A DNA stretch of 55,730 nucleotides from Treponema sp. (GCA_017449265.1 JAFSJW010000016.1:1-55730); one strand, 5' to 3'. Counted from the first letter of the stretch, positions 41,395 to 51,473 are shown. Notes: generated by a model not told the origin, from the letters alone. Translations and numbers: made by a program.

Positions 41395-43551
41395 CTATTT
41401 TAAGTATTTTAAGATGAAAATGCTTATGTCGTCCTCAAGCTCTTTTGAAACAAAGTCAACAAGGTTTCCGTAAATGATTTCCGAAATTTTCTCACTTGTA
41501 AGCATTGAGTTTTCAGTGAGGGCTTTCTGAACACGGTCTTTTCCGAATTGTTCCCCGCGCAGAGAATGAGCGTCAATAAGACCATCCGTGCAAGTAAGGA
41601 GAATATCCCCATGATTGAGCTTTACTTTCTTGACCTTGATGTACGGGGTAATATCTTTGACGAAGCCAAGAACATGACCCTCGCCCTGAATCTCCATGAC
41701 ATTGTTATAAGCCCTGTTGTACAGGAACAATGCCGGAACGCCACAGTTGATATAGTAAACTGTGCTGTCGGCAAAATCAATAAGCCCAAAAAGCCCCTCG
41801 AAGAATGTTCCTTTAGGCAAATTGAACCTGACGAATTCATTCACTTTCTCAACGAGCAGCTTGAAGTCGTTCGTTTCGTTCAGATAAGAGCGGATAATCG
41901 ACTTGGTGATTACCATGCTCATACTCGCGGCGATTCCCTTACCGCTAAGGTCGCCCAAAACGAATATGTGCTTGTCATCGCTCAACCGGATTAAGTCGAT
42001 GAATTCACCGCCAATGTTGTGCGCATGAATCATCATATTTCCAATATCAAACTTTTTGTTTTTGATTGGGTCTATGTTCCGCTGGATAGAGTCGATAATC
42101 TGACCTGACATCGAAATCTCACGGTTAACAGTACCCACAATCTCCTGGTTTCCGATGTTTTTCAGATAATATCCGAAAACGAAGAAATATGAGTACAACT
42201 TTGAGAAGACCCTCTCATCGTAGTCAGAGTAGATATTTCCTCCGGCTTTCTCGCCCAAAAGAATCATTCCGATTATGTGCCGGCCTTCCGTAAGAAGAAT
42301 GAACGCATCACTTTTTGTCTTTTTGAAAAATTCCCCAAGCTCCCGCCTCATTGAGAAAAAGCGGTAGCCCATCTCGGCGGAACTTTTGAAAACAATCCTG
42401 CTGTTCTGGTTCAAAAGAGAATCAAAAAGAATGTTACGAGTGTCTAACACAATCGGTTCTTCATCTTCTTTGTCATAAATCGATGCGATTTCTTCGTTTC
42501 CGCAATCAATCAAAACGCGAACGAACTGCATACCAATATGCTTCTCAAAGAGAGCCTTCATGTTCTTTACGATTTCGGACGGCTCGTCGCTGTACTCAAG
42601 CTGCGAAAGCTCTTGCTCAAAATCAGACTCGTACTGATTCGTGCGGAAACGGCTTTTTCTTGAAAGATATTTTCTTACCTGATATGAGGCTGTTGCCGCA
42701 ATCGAAATTACAACGAGCAGCAAGAAGCTGAATCGCCGTGGGGAAAGCTCCCGGTACTTCCAGATAATCGCGAACATAAATCCGATGAAGACAGAAGGGA
42801 GAAAATAAGCGAAGAAGAAAGTGACAAAGATACCAATAATTGAGTAAATATCGTACAAAAAGTTCTGGAGCGCAGATTTTACCAAAAGCACATGGGTAAC
42901 GACCATCATTGCCATGATGAATGTGGAGAAAAGCGGAATACGCGCATCAGGACGGCGGATAAGTGCGTACAAGCACCAGAACGCTATGATTGCAATTGCA
43001 TTGAGAATTGCTTTCTGGTGGTCGAGCCTACTTATCCTTTCCTCGGAGCGCATGAGCATTATTAGGATAGAAAGCCCCGGGAAAATATACAGGAACAAAG
43101 CTGAATATCCATCACTCCAGCTGTATGGGAAATAATTCGTAAGCCTGTTCGTAAAAATTGATTTTGCGTCAACGCGCAGACCAAGAAATTTCGTTATGTT
43201 GATTGCTGTGAACTGAGTGAACACAATCCAACAACAAAGCGCGACTAAAACCCAGGAAATGACTTTTACCGGCGTTTTTCGCTCAATTTCAGGATATGTG
43301 ATACAATACACGCAGAACTGAACCAGATAAAATCCGAGCAGAAAATAAGAAACCTGCCCCATGATAAACACGAACTGTCCGGGAGCCGAGCCAGCTCCAA
43401 GAACTGCAAGTCCCATAGAACCTGTGCAACCAGCAAGGAGCGTAGACATAAACACGAGAGGGTTTCCGACATTATTCGTCTTTTCATCGACATAGTATGA
43501 GAGCCAGACTAAAAAAATCGCAAGTCCAAGATTTATTACCGAATAGACCAT
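41395..43551 (-). CDS. Membrane SpoIIE-type phosphatase with GAF-like region
   Basis: This 718-residue protein has about nine or ten transmembrane helices in its N-terminal 300 residues, a GAF-like sensory region (about 330-470) and a C-terminal PP2C/SpoIIE domain (about 495-718) with the metal-site motifs FVLGDLSGKGIAASMSM and LTCTDGLIDAHS. It is predicted to remove phosphate from the STAS protein. The start overlaps the previous gene's stop by one base (TAATG). Confidence 0.9.
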   Translation of the reverse strand: MVYSVINLGLAIFLVWLSYYVDEKTNNVGNPLVFMSTLLAGCTGSMGLAVLGAGSAPGQFVFIMGQVSYFLLGFYLVQFCVYCITYPEIERKTPVKVISWVLVALCCWIVFTQFTAINITKFLGLRVDAKSIFTNRLTNYFPYSWSDGYSALFLYIFPGLSILIMLMRSEERISRLDHQKAILNAIAIIAFWCLYALIRRPDARIPLFSTFIMAMMVVTHVLLVKSALQNFLYDIYSIIGIFVTFFFAYFLPSVFIGFMFAIIWKYRELSPRRFSFLLLVVISIAATASYQVRKYLSRKSRFRTNQYESDFEQELSQLEYSDEPSEIVKNMKALFEKHIGMQFVRVLIDCGNEEIASIYDKEDEEPIVLDTRNILFDSLLNQNSRIVFKSSAEMGYRFFSMRRELGEFFKKTKSDAFILLTEGRHIIGMILLGEKAGGNIYSDYDERVFSKLYSYFFVFGYYLKNIGNQEIVGTVNREISMSGQIIDSIQRNIDPIKNKKFDIGNMMIHAHNIGGEFIDLIRLSDDKHIFVLGDLSGKGIAASMSMVITKSIIRSYLNETNDFKLLVEKVNEFVRFNLPKGTFFEGLFGLIDFADSTVYYINCGVPALFLYNRAYNNVMEIQGEGHVLGFVKDITPYIKVKKVKLNHGDILLTCTDGLIDAHSLRGEQFGKDRVQKALTENSMLTSEKISEIIYGNLVDFVSKELEDDISIFILKYLK

Positions 43552-44960
43552 TATTTCCCCCCAACCTTCGCAACAAGCATAGTAACATCGTCATGCAAAC
43601 GAGTGTCCCCATTGTAGCTTAAAACCAAGTTCGCGATGTCATCGATGAATTCTTTCGGATCTTTTGCCGCGCTGGCCTTGATTGTATCAGTGTAAAGCTC
43701 AGTATCGCCAAGCTCCACTTTGTCCTTGTTCATTACTTCTGAAACACCGTCCGATGACATGAAAATCAAGTCACCTGAAAAAAGCCTTTGCTCAGCCACC
43801 TGAACATCGTCAATCGGAATAATTCCGACAATCGAGCAGTTAGATGAAAGGCTCTTGATTCTGTAACCGTCAGGAGAGCGCGTAACGATAATCGGATCTG
43901 ACATAGAGGCATTTACATAAGTGATTTTCATTTTCTCCGTATCGATTACGCCCATGAAAAGAACCGTGTACTTATCCTGAAGATGCATACTCTTGATTGC
44001 GGCATCGACGGCGTAAATCATTCCCGGCAAATCCTCCTTGTTGTCGCGGATTTTTACCGTGTTCATAACGAGTCCCATGACAAGGGCCGCCGCCATTCCT
44101 TTTCCAGAAACATCGCCCAGCATGATGAATGTTTTGTTCTCATCAATCGGAAGGACTGTGTAATAATCGCCAGAAACATTGATAAGCGGTCTGAAATAAG
44201 CCGCCAGCTTGACTTTTTTTACTTCGGGCATTTTCTGAGGCAAGAACGAACGCTGCGTAATGGCAAGCTGCTCCCATTCCCTTGAAAGCTCCGAAATCTC
44301 AGAAAGCGATTCGATTGTCCTTGCGCGGCTCTGGAAACGCATGAACTCTTCGTAAAGGCGCGGATAAATCTCATCGTCAAAAAGATATATATAGCGGCAC
44401 AAAAGATAAAAATGCTCGCCGTTGGATGCCATGAAAAAACCGCGCGCTTTCCTTGAATCGGAAACAAGGCTGCAATTATCGTCAAAGAAATATATTCCGT
44501 CCGGCCACTCGTAGCGATAGTTCGACAAAAGCTTTTCCATCATCCCGGCTTCCTGGGATATTTTGTTCGGGCTGTTGTAATATGTGTAGTTTGCGGCGCG
44601 CTCAATATAGAAAACGGCACAGTCCGCCTCTTTTTCCAAAATTTCTGAGATTGCTACATAGAACTCATCAAGTGAATAGCAGAAACGAAGTTTGTCAATG
44701 AATTTTGTGATATAGAATGTAGCTCCGGTTTTCAATGCCTTTGCTTCGGATTTAGCCTGAAAGTTCCTAAAAATTGTCACGCTCGTAAAAAGCAGGATTC
44801 CAAAAAGAATGGCTGTTACCGTAACAGGAAAAGCATTTGAATAACTTCTGAAATCATTGAGCTTTGTCTGCGGCGCAAGCGCAATGGCCATCGTGATAAA
44901 CACAAAGGCTGCTATAAGACTTATTACGACCAAAGCCACTCTTCTTCGAGTCTTGTACAT
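43551..44960 (-). CDS. SpoIIE-type phosphatase with two transmembrane helices
   Basis: This 469-residue protein has two N-terminal helices (about 10-30, 48-68), a central sensory region of about 150 residues (GAF-like, uncertain), and a C-terminal PP2C/SpoIIE domain with MLGDVSGKGMAAALVM and FMSSDGVSEVMN. The ATG at 44960 has a GAGG ribosome binding site. It heads a four-gene operon (SpoIIE-type, SpoIIE-type, STAS, VanY). Two sensors of different architecture feeding one STAS protein suggests integration of two signals. Confidence 0.9.
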   Translation of the reverse strand: MYKTRRRVALVVISLIAAFVFITMAIALAPQTKLNDFRSYSNAFPVTVTAILFGILLFTSVTIFRNFQAKSEAKALKTGATFYITKFIDKLRFCYSLDEFYVAISEILEKEADCAVFYIERAANYTYYNSPNKISQEAGMMEKLLSNYRYEWPDGIYFFDDNCSLVSDSRKARGFFMASNGEHFYLLCRYIYLFDDEIYPRLYEEFMRFQSRARTIESLSEISELSREWEQLAITQRSFLPQKMPEVKKVKLAAYFRPLINVSGDYYTVLPIDENKTFIMLGDVSGKGMAAALVMGLVMNTVKIRDNKEDLPGMIYAVDAAIKSMHLQDKYTVLFMGVIDTEKMKITYVNASMSDPIIVTRSPDGYRIKSLSSNCSIVGIIPIDDVQVAEQRLFSGDLIFMSSDGVSEVMNKDKVELGDTELYTDTIKASAAKDPKEFIDDIANLVLSYNGDTRLHDDVTMLVAKVGGK

Positions 44961-45065
44961 TGAAAACCTCATAATTTTTTATTTTAAATTATCGGCTTGA
45001 ATCTTCGTTTTTGCAACCAGAGGAACGATTAAAACTAAACTTTTGTTCCCCTGACGCAAACGAAT

Positions 45066-46577
45066 CTACATATCATCCCTGAGACTTTTTATATACGCTT
45101 CCTTGAACATCTGGAACTGTTCTTCGCCCTGATACTTCAACATGGTAAATCCGTTGTGAACCTTGCAGCCGGCAATGCTCGCGCGCGCCATAATAGGCGT
45201 GATTTCAGGCTCATATACAACATCGTAGACCATTTCCTTGCCGGTAAAGTCATAGAACCAGATAGGATCGTTATTTTCGTCTGGGGCATCCTTTGAGTAC
45301 ATACCCACCGAAGTTGTCTGAATTATTATGTCCGAATATTTTTTGAGCTTGGGTATATCGTCGCTATCAAGCCCGCCATACTCAAAGCCATAAAGTTCGG
45401 CAAGCCTCCTTGCTTTTAGGGTTGTCCTGTTGAACACACAAGCCTTTGCACCGAGCCTCTTGACAGAGTAAGCCACAGCTTTTGCAGCCCCGCCCGCCCC
45501 GATTATAGAAACTTTCTTTCCCTTTAAATTCTCAAGTTCCGTAAATTCCAGCAAAGCACGCTCAAAACCAGTGCAGTCAGTGTTGTAGCCAATCCATTCA
45601 TTGCCCATGTTCACAACCGTATTGCACGCACCAATATCAACAACTTTTTTGTCAACCTCGGTCAAAAAATCAATTATCGTCTCTTTGTGCGGAATCGTAA
45701 CGCTGAATCCTTTCAGCCCCATAGCCCTCGCAAAACGGAACGAATCGGCAGAACTCGTCGAATGGAACGGAATGTAAACCGCATTCATGTTGTTCTTAAG
45801 ATATTTTTCGTTATGCAGATTCGGGCTGAAAGACCCCTCAATCTTATCGCCGGTAATTCCGAAAAGAGTCGTGTCCTTGTCGAGCATACGGAATCTGTAC
45901 AAATCACATAACTTTATTGGATCAATATGACCAATAGAGGCAAGATTTTCCATAAGCTCTTTCGGAGATGTGTATGTGAGGAAAGAATTCAATTTTACGG
46001 CAAGAATACGGGTCGGAAGTCCGAATTTTCCCATTGCGCACAAAATCTGGTTGGTATTGTTGAGTTTTGCCGCTTCCTCGCAGAAATCCGTCACATCTTT
46101 CAAAGAATGAGGCATGAACGCAATTTTTGGGATTTCATATCCTGTTTTCCTAAGTTTTGCGACGCGCTCCCGTATATTCGTGATAGGATTCTTCATGTCA
46201 TGCACAGAGCGGATTATCGTTATTCCGAATGCCATAGCCGCATCCACAAGGCTCTGCACATTGAAATCTTCCTCAAAATCAACATATGCAAAATTTTTTG
46301 CAGAATCTCTGTCTACGAATGAAAGCGCGCGCGCGAACAGCGTAGTCCTTGCCCCCTCGCCCTCATCGTATTTTCCGCCGTCAATAACCCTGCGAATCGT
46401 AAGAATACACGGAATCTTCACCAAAGACGGAAAATTACGAATGTTCAGCCGTTCGTTCTCCTCCAGATAATCAACGCGCAACTCAACGACATCAATGTAC
46501 GACCTGTACTTCTCCGCAATCTCCAAATCTTCCTTAATGGTTGAACCTGTCAGACAAAGGCAAACCAATGGTCTCAT
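45066..46577 (-). CDS. Bifunctional 3-dehydroquinate dehydratase/shikimate dehydrogenase
   Basis: This 503-residue fusion begins with a type I dehydroquinate dehydratase (about 1-225) with ELRVDYLEE, SVHDM and the Schiff-base lysine in PKIAFMPHS, and continues with AroE shikimate dehydrogenase (about 235-503) with SFSPNLHNE, SVTIPHKET, NTDCTGFERALLE and the NADP motif SIIGAGGAAKAVAYS. It catalyses two successive shikimate steps. The fusion is known from plants, Chlamydia and some spirochaetes. The ATG at 46577 has TGGAGAAATT context. Confidence 0.92.
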   Translation of the reverse strand: MRPLVCLCLTGSTIKEDLEIAEKYRSYIDVVELRVDYLEENERLNIRNFPSLVKIPCILTIRRVIDGGKYDEGEGARTTLFARALSFVDRDSAKNFAYVDFEEDFNVQSLVDAAMAFGITIIRSVHDMKNPITNIRERVAKLRKTGYEIPKIAFMPHSLKDVTDFCEEAAKLNNTNQILCAMGKFGLPTRILAVKLNSFLTYTSPKELMENLASIGHIDPIKLCDLYRFRMLDKDTTLFGITGDKIEGSFSPNLHNEKYLKNNMNAVYIPFHSTSSADSFRFARAMGLKGFSVTIPHKETIIDFLTEVDKKVVDIGACNTVVNMGNEWIGYNTDCTGFERALLEFTELENLKGKKVSIIGAGGAAKAVAYSVKRLGAKACVFNRTTLKARRLAELYGFEYGGLDSDDIPKLKKYSDIIIQTTSVGMYSKDAPDENNDPIWFYDFTGKEMVYDVVYEPEITPIMARASIAGCKVHNGFTMLKYQGEEQFQMFKEAYIKSLRDDM

Positions 46578-46614
46578 AAATTTCTCCGTACAAAAAGAAT
46601 CTCTAAAGCCAAAA

Positions 46615-46723
46615 ATGGAGCTGCCCAATAAGTTAATTACATAGTGCCATTCAGAACTTGTTTACCACTTGCCCGTCCGGCAGGAGTGAGTTCAGAATGA
46701 CAATACTTTTTGGACAGCCCCAT
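46615..46723. terminator. Large inverted repeat after pta
   Basis: ATGGAGCTGCCCAATAAGT (46615-46633) pairs with ACTTTTTGGACAGCCCCAT (46705-46723) with mismatches, and inner arms (CATTCAGAACTTG and GAGTTCAGAATG type) also pair in part. On the minus strand T residues follow the outer stem. It lies between pta and aroDE and resembles elements near 29986 and 34531. Confidence 0.55.
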
Positions 46724-46746
46724 CTCCGTAACTTTTTTTGTTTTGA

Positions 46747-47772
46747 TTATGCCTGCAATGCAGTTACCGCAACTGTGTCAACGATTTCGTCCACATTGCA
46801 TCCGCGGCTCAAATCGTTGAGCGGTTTTGCGAATCCCTGGCATACAGGACCGATTGCTTTCCAGCCGCCCATACGAGCCGCAATCTTGTAGCCGATGTTT
46901 CCGGCATTGATGTTCGGGAAGATGAATGTGTTAGCGTGGCCGGCAACAGGATTTCCCGGAGCCTTGATTTCGCCAACTTCAGGCGCAATAGCCGCATCGA
47001 ACTGGAATTCTCCGTCAAGAATAAGGTTAGGAGCTTTTTCCTTTGCCTTGATTGTTGCGTGCTGAACTTTCTCAACTGTGTTTCCGTCTTTTGGATCAGC
47101 TCCTGAGCCTTTCGTTGAGAATGAGAGCATTGCGATTTTTGGCTCGATTCCTCCGATTTTTCTTGCTGTGTCAGCAGAAGCAATAGCGATGTCCGCAAGC
47201 TGGTTCTCATCAGGATTGATGTTGATAGCGCAGTCTCCGAACACGGCGATTCCCTCAGGAAGATATTTGTTTCCGCCCTCAGGAGCAACCATGATGAAGC
47301 ATGAAGAAACAGTGCTTACGCCAGGAGCCGTCTTGATGACCTGCAATCCGGGGCGGAGAGTGTTTGCCGTTGAGTGGCACGCACCAGAAACGAATCCGTC
47401 AGCATCCCCAGCTTTCAAGATGAGCGCGCCGTACATTGTGTAATCTTTGAGAGCAGAAGCCTTTGCAGCAGCAACATCCGCATACTCAGGAAGTCCCGTC
47501 TTCTTGTTCAGTTTTCCCTCGCGTGCCTTGAACAAAATCTCCGCATATTTGTCAGCATTTGAATCTGTCTGCGGATCAACGATATTAACTCCGCTTACAT
47601 CAAAACCAAATTTTTCGATTTCCGCCTTGTTTCCGAGAAGGATGATTTTTGCGATTCCTTCTTTTACGATGCGTGAAGCCGCCTCAACGACGCGCTTGTC
47701 CTCGCCCTCGCACAAAACGATAGTTTTTCCGGCAGCTTTTGCCTTTGCCCTTAAATCTTTTACGAAATCCAT
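46747..47772 (-). CDS. pta: Phosphate acetyltransferase
   Basis: This 341-residue protein has the compact Pta_PTB family size and motifs GEDKRVVEAA near the start, CGVSACHS-type region GFVSGACHSTANTLRP, and MLSFSTKGSGADP, with DGEFQFDAAI and NTFIFPNINAGNIGYK near the end. It interconverts acetyl-CoA and acetyl phosphate, the fermentation step that gives acetate and ATP with acetate kinase. No ackA is adjacent. A GGAAG ribosome binding site precedes the ATG. Confidence 0.95.
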   Translation of the reverse strand: MDFVKDLRAKAKAAGKTIVLCEGEDKRVVEAASRIVKEGIAKIILLGNKAEIEKFGFDVSGVNIVDPQTDSNADKYAEILFKAREGKLNKKTGLPEYADVAAAKASALKDYTMYGALILKAGDADGFVSGACHSTANTLRPGLQVIKTAPGVSTVSSCFIMVAPEGGNKYLPEGIAVFGDCAININPDENQLADIAIASADTARKIGGIEPKIAMLSFSTKGSGADPKDGNTVEKVQHATIKAKEKAPNLILDGEFQFDAAIAPEVGEIKAPGNPVAGHANTFIFPNINAGNIGYKIAARMGGWKAIGPVCQGFAKPLNDLSRGCNVDEIVDTVAVTALQA

Positions 47773-47837
47773 GATGACTTCCTTCTATAAAAAATAAAAT
47801 ATTTTTGCGCCCAAACGAGCGTTGTATACGATTTTTG

Positions 47838-49712
47838 CTACTTTCTGACCTTGAAGAAATCCGTCTCGCTCACAAGCTCCTGAACGCCAGGAAACTGAAG
47901 TTTGTCATACGGAAGCTCTTCACGCAGATGGTTCCTGTATTCCTGCTGAGACATCTTCGTAAACTCAGGGTCAAAGCGAACCGCATCCTTCTTGTACAAA
48001 TCAAGGTAGTTCATGCTGCGTTTACTCAGCTCCTCGCGCTTTTCACGGTTGAACGGAATGCCGCGCCAGAAAATACCACGAAGCTCTTTCTCCATAATCT
48101 GAGTTCCTTCAATCTCTTTTGTCATCCATGTAACATAGTCCGCCATGAACAGAGATTTTATGTCGCCCTTGATTTTGTGGGCTTCAAGATACTGGTAGTA
48201 CTGCCCCGTAATTCCTTCCTGCGGATCCGTCCAGTCAATTGACCGCTCCTTGGCGTACTGCCAGCGGTAGTCAGCCACAGCCATAAGCATTGAGACTTTA
48301 AGATTCCTTGGGTACATAGGAATTACGATTCGACCTCGGCTCATAGAGCGGTTAAGACGCTCGAACGGCTGCCAGCAGAAACCAAAGTCGCCGTAGCTCG
48401 GAACAAGGATTACGAACGGAAGTATTCGGGCAAAATTTCCGCCCTTGATTTTTCGCCTGAAAGCGGAGCGGTCATTCATCTCAATCCAGCGAAGAATGCT
48501 TATGACGCGCTCGCGGAAGCCCGTAAGATTCGGCGTACAATGATAGAACTCGCGAGAAAACACTGGGAACGGATTTCCGCGCCGTCCGCAAGTCATTTTT
48601 GTCATTTGCCTGATTGTATCGAATTCAGCGGAGATGTTTCCAGCATAAGCGGCGCGGTTTGAGCCTCCGCCAGCCATCTCGCCGAGAGAAAGTTTCTGCT
48701 CAAGGGAGATACCGACTTCCTTCGCTTCCTCAAGCTCGGCAAGGTTCTTTGAAAGCTCTTTGTCGATTCTCTGCAAAGTCCTGAGCTTTTCAAAAATATC
48801 CGCAAACAACTGCTTCTGCCCTTCGGTGTAAGCTTGGGTAAAATGCTCCAATCCAATGACACGCTCATGGGTACAAAGAACATCAACCCTTCCTTTCAGC
48901 TCAGTTTCGGTCATTGCGCGCTCCGCCTGAACTTTGTTCGCCTGGCTCTCACAAGTCTGGAGCTTTACATCGTTTTTGTTCTTGAGCTGCAATAGCCTGT
49001 CCTGCTCCTCGTTCCCAGAAGAAGAACCTGCCGTAACGACTTTTTTCACATGCTTTTCGTCCGTCGTTGAAGGAACGATATGACCGAGCGCGACCTCTTT
49101 GAGCCATTCGTCAAGATAATAAACAGGCTCTCCGGTTTCATTATTCAAAATTGATTTTGAGAACAACTCTTTTTGCTCAACGGAAAAAAGAGAAGGAAGC
49201 ACAACGCCAAAACGAATCATCATCCTTTTTGGCATAGGAAGGTCTCTGTCCGCAACTTTGCCACAAGCAGATTTCATCATTCCCCACCATGACGGGATTA
49301 TGGACTGGCGGTAGCCTACGCGCTCCTTCTGATCCTGACACTTCAGATACCGTGAGAGAAGCTGATGAACTCTCTGGGAAATATCGCCCTCGCCAGCAAG
49401 AGCCGTCTTGTAGTAGCCCGGTTCATCAAAATATCCGTTTGACTTCTCATCGGCAAATTTCTCCACCGGAAGAATTTGTTCCCTCGTAATATCAACCTTG
49501 TAAGGCTCCGCATTGGCAGCCTTTTTTACGGACTCATTCTTGGTGAACGGAGTGGCAGGTTCATTATCCATGCCACCCATCGAGTCATCGCCATCATCCA
49601 TGTCTCCTAACGAATCATCGAAATCCTCAAAAGAAAATGAATCACTGTCATCATCTGATGATTCTGAAAGAAAATCGGCAAGAGTAGGATCCAAATCTTT
49701 ATCGTCTACCAT
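47838..49712 (-). CDS. Hypothetical protein of 624 residues with acidic N-terminus
   Basis: The N-terminus (about 1-60) is Asp/Ser-rich and probably disordered (DFLSESSDDDSDSFSFEDFD). A helical region follows (coiled coil about 240-340) and then a globular C-terminal half with several tryptophan/tyrosine-rich segments (IPSWWGMMKSACG, GDFGFCWQPFERLNRSMS, RWQYAKERSIDWTDPQ). No signal peptide, membrane helix or catalytic motif is visible. Large proteins of this kind occur in treponemes but their function is unknown to me. Start by AGGAG ribosome binding site. Confidence 0.7.
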   Translation of the reverse strand: MVDDKDLDPTLADFLSESSDDDSDSFSFEDFDDSLGDMDDGDDSMGGMDNEPATPFTKNESVKKAANAEPYKVDITREQILPVEKFADEKSNGYFDEPGYYKTALAGEGDISQRVHQLLSRYLKCQDQKERVGYRQSIIPSWWGMMKSACGKVADRDLPMPKRMMIRFGVVLPSLFSVEQKELFSKSILNNETGEPVYYLDEWLKEVALGHIVPSTTDEKHVKKVVTAGSSSGNEEQDRLLQLKNKNDVKLQTCESQANKVQAERAMTETELKGRVDVLCTHERVIGLEHFTQAYTEGQKQLFADIFEKLRTLQRIDKELSKNLAELEEAKEVGISLEQKLSLGEMAGGGSNRAAYAGNISAEFDTIRQMTKMTCGRRGNPFPVFSREFYHCTPNLTGFRERVISILRWIEMNDRSAFRRKIKGGNFARILPFVILVPSYGDFGFCWQPFERLNRSMSRGRIVIPMYPRNLKVSMLMAVADYRWQYAKERSIDWTDPQEGITGQYYQYLEAHKIKGDIKSLFMADYVTWMTKEIEGTQIMEKELRGIFWRGIPFNREKREELSKRSMNYLDLYKKDAVRFDPEFTKMSQQEYRNHLREELPYDKLQFPGVQELVSETDFFKVRK

Positions 49713-49811
49713 AAACAAAATCTCCTAAAGTGTACTAAATCGTTTACAAATCATTATTGTAACATAATATCAAAAAATATGTGAAAAAAAATTCAGAGTT
49801 AGGCACAGAAA

Positions 49812-50621
49812 TCAATTTTCAGCAAGAAACAAAGTACCTGTGGCCGAGCCATCACTGAGCCGGTCAAGAATGTTCTCGGTCCCGCCGTTAGCAAGAAGCA
49901 TCGGTATTCCATAAACCGTCGTCTTTTCCGCCGCCTGAATTTTCGTTTCGATTCCGCCAGTGCCGAATGAGTTAGTCCCGCCGATTTTTATTGATTTTCG
50001 CAATGCCGAAATGTCATCGACGACTCCCACGAACTTTGCGTTCGGATTGAGCTTTGGGTTGTCGGTATAGATTCCGTCAATGTCACTGAACAGAATCAAC
50101 AAATCTGCGCTCCACAAAATAGCCGTAAGCGCGGAAAGATTGTCGTTGTCCCCGATTGAGAACTCGTCCGTGGCAACGGAATCATTCTCGTTTATGATTG
50201 GAACCACGCCCTCGTCAGAAAGGGTAAAGAGCGTATTCCGAATATTCAGGGAACGGTGGTTGTTCTCAAAATCTTCCTTTGTAAAAAGAAGCTGGCCGAT
50301 GTGGAGGTCAAAATCATTGAACGCCTTGCGCCACTGCGCCATAAGCTCCACCTGCCCTATCGCACAAAGTGCCTGCCTGAAATGAACATCTTTTTTTCTG
50401 GCCCACTCTTTCAGCGTGGAAACGCCCGAAACCTGCGCTCCGGAAGAAACGACGACAATCTGCTTGCCAGAATCGATAAGGCTCCTGCACTGGCGCGCGA
50501 AATCGTGCATGAACTCTGTGTTCTGAGTTCCGTCGGCTTTTGCAAGCGTGTTCGAGCCGATTTTTATAACTATTTTTCTTGCGTCGGCAAGAACTTTTTT
50601 TACTGTAACTTCGTTTTCCAT
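49812..50621 (-). CDS. proB: Glutamate 5-kinase
   Basis: This 269-residue amino-acid kinase has KIVIKIGSNTL, VVVSSGAQVSG, NENDSVATDEFSIGDNDNLSAL and GTGGIETKIQAAE. It phosphorylates glutamate at the first step of proline synthesis. It lacks the C-terminal PUA domain seen in many ProB proteins. No proA gene is adjacent. Confidence 0.92.
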   Translation of the reverse strand: MENEVTVKKVLADARKIVIKIGSNTLAKADGTQNTEFMHDFARQCRSLIDSGKQIVVVSSGAQVSGVSTLKEWARKKDVHFRQALCAIGQVELMAQWRKAFNDFDLHIGQLLFTKEDFENNHRSLNIRNTLFTLSDEGVVPIINENDSVATDEFSIGDNDNLSALTAILWSADLLILFSDIDGIYTDNPKLNPNAKFVGVVDDISALRKSIKIGGTNSFGTGGIETKIQAAEKTTVYGIPMLLANGGTENILDRLSDGSATGTLFLAEN

Positions 50622-50723
50622 AGATTTTTATAATAGCATATATTCAAAAGATTTTCGGGGATAATCTCTAAAAACTGTTTTTTTTAATAACAATTTCATT
50701 ACAATATAAATAGTGGGGGAATA

Positions 50724-51473
50724 ATGAAAATAAAGAAAGTAATTTTAGCTGGCGTATTGTTCGCCACATTCACCTTTTCGGCAAGTGCGGCAAGAAAGTG
50801 GTCGCTTTCAAGTATTGGTTCAACGGCAATAATCGGTGTTGTGGGGAACAAAAATCTATCCGAACAGTACGATGTTCCGACAGCAAAGGACAGCGATGAA
50901 GAAAATGACGATACAGGTCTTATAGCCGTGGCAATTGACAAACTTTTCTACAAAGATGACCCAGAAGTTCTTACAGGTCAGGACAGAGTTGATTATTGCG
51001 AAGATTACCTTCGCTACGCAATGGAAACAATTGTGGGAATGAAAGTTGCCGCTCAGGACGATGTTCTTGAAAGTGAAGGATACAACGCAATCGTAAAAGA
51101 CCCGTTCATCGCCATGGACTATGAGATTTCTGCAACAGGCTACACAAAGAATGCCAAAGGTATCATGGGAAAAAAGGCTCGTTCGTTTATGAAGGAACTT
51201 GGCGTAAAAAGCCTTGTCCGAGCAACATTCAAGTTCGATAAGGTATTCGACAGGGAGTCAAAATGGAAGTGCAATGTTATGCCGCGCATAAAAATGACAA
51301 TATTCGTCTACAACGAGAAAGGCAACCAAATTCTTATGAAAGATTACATCACGCCGAGCTGGCAGACTATCCAAGTCCGCAAGTTCAAGTATGATCAGGC
51401 AGCACTTATTGAGATGTACCCGCAGCTCATTGAGAATGTAATCAACCAGTTCATAATGGAGTATCTGGACTAG
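50724..51473 (+). CDS. Exported protein of unknown function
   Basis: This 249-residue protein has a signal peptide (MKIKKVILAGVLFATFTFSASA) and a mature domain with basic/acidic blocks; LSSIGSTAIIGVVGNKNLSE begins the mature part and a C-terminal segment (IYNEKGNQILMKDYITPSW-like, read as FVYNEKGNQILMKDYITPS) contains repeated charged residues. No known family recognised. Gene is bounded by a hairpin downstream, shared with the convergent chemoreceptor. Confidence 0.7.
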   Translation: MKIKKVILAGVLFATFTFSASAARKWSLSSIGSTAIIGVVGNKNLSEQYDVPTAKDSDEENDDTGLIAVAIDKLFYKDDPEVLTGQDRVDYCEDYLRYAMETIVGMKVAAQDDVLESEGYNAIVKDPFIAMDYEISATGYTKNAKGIMGKKARSFMKELGVKSLVRATFKFDKVFDRESKWKCNVMPRIKMTIFVYNEKGNQILMKDYITPSWQTIQVRKFKYDQAALIEMYPQLIENVINQFIMEYLD

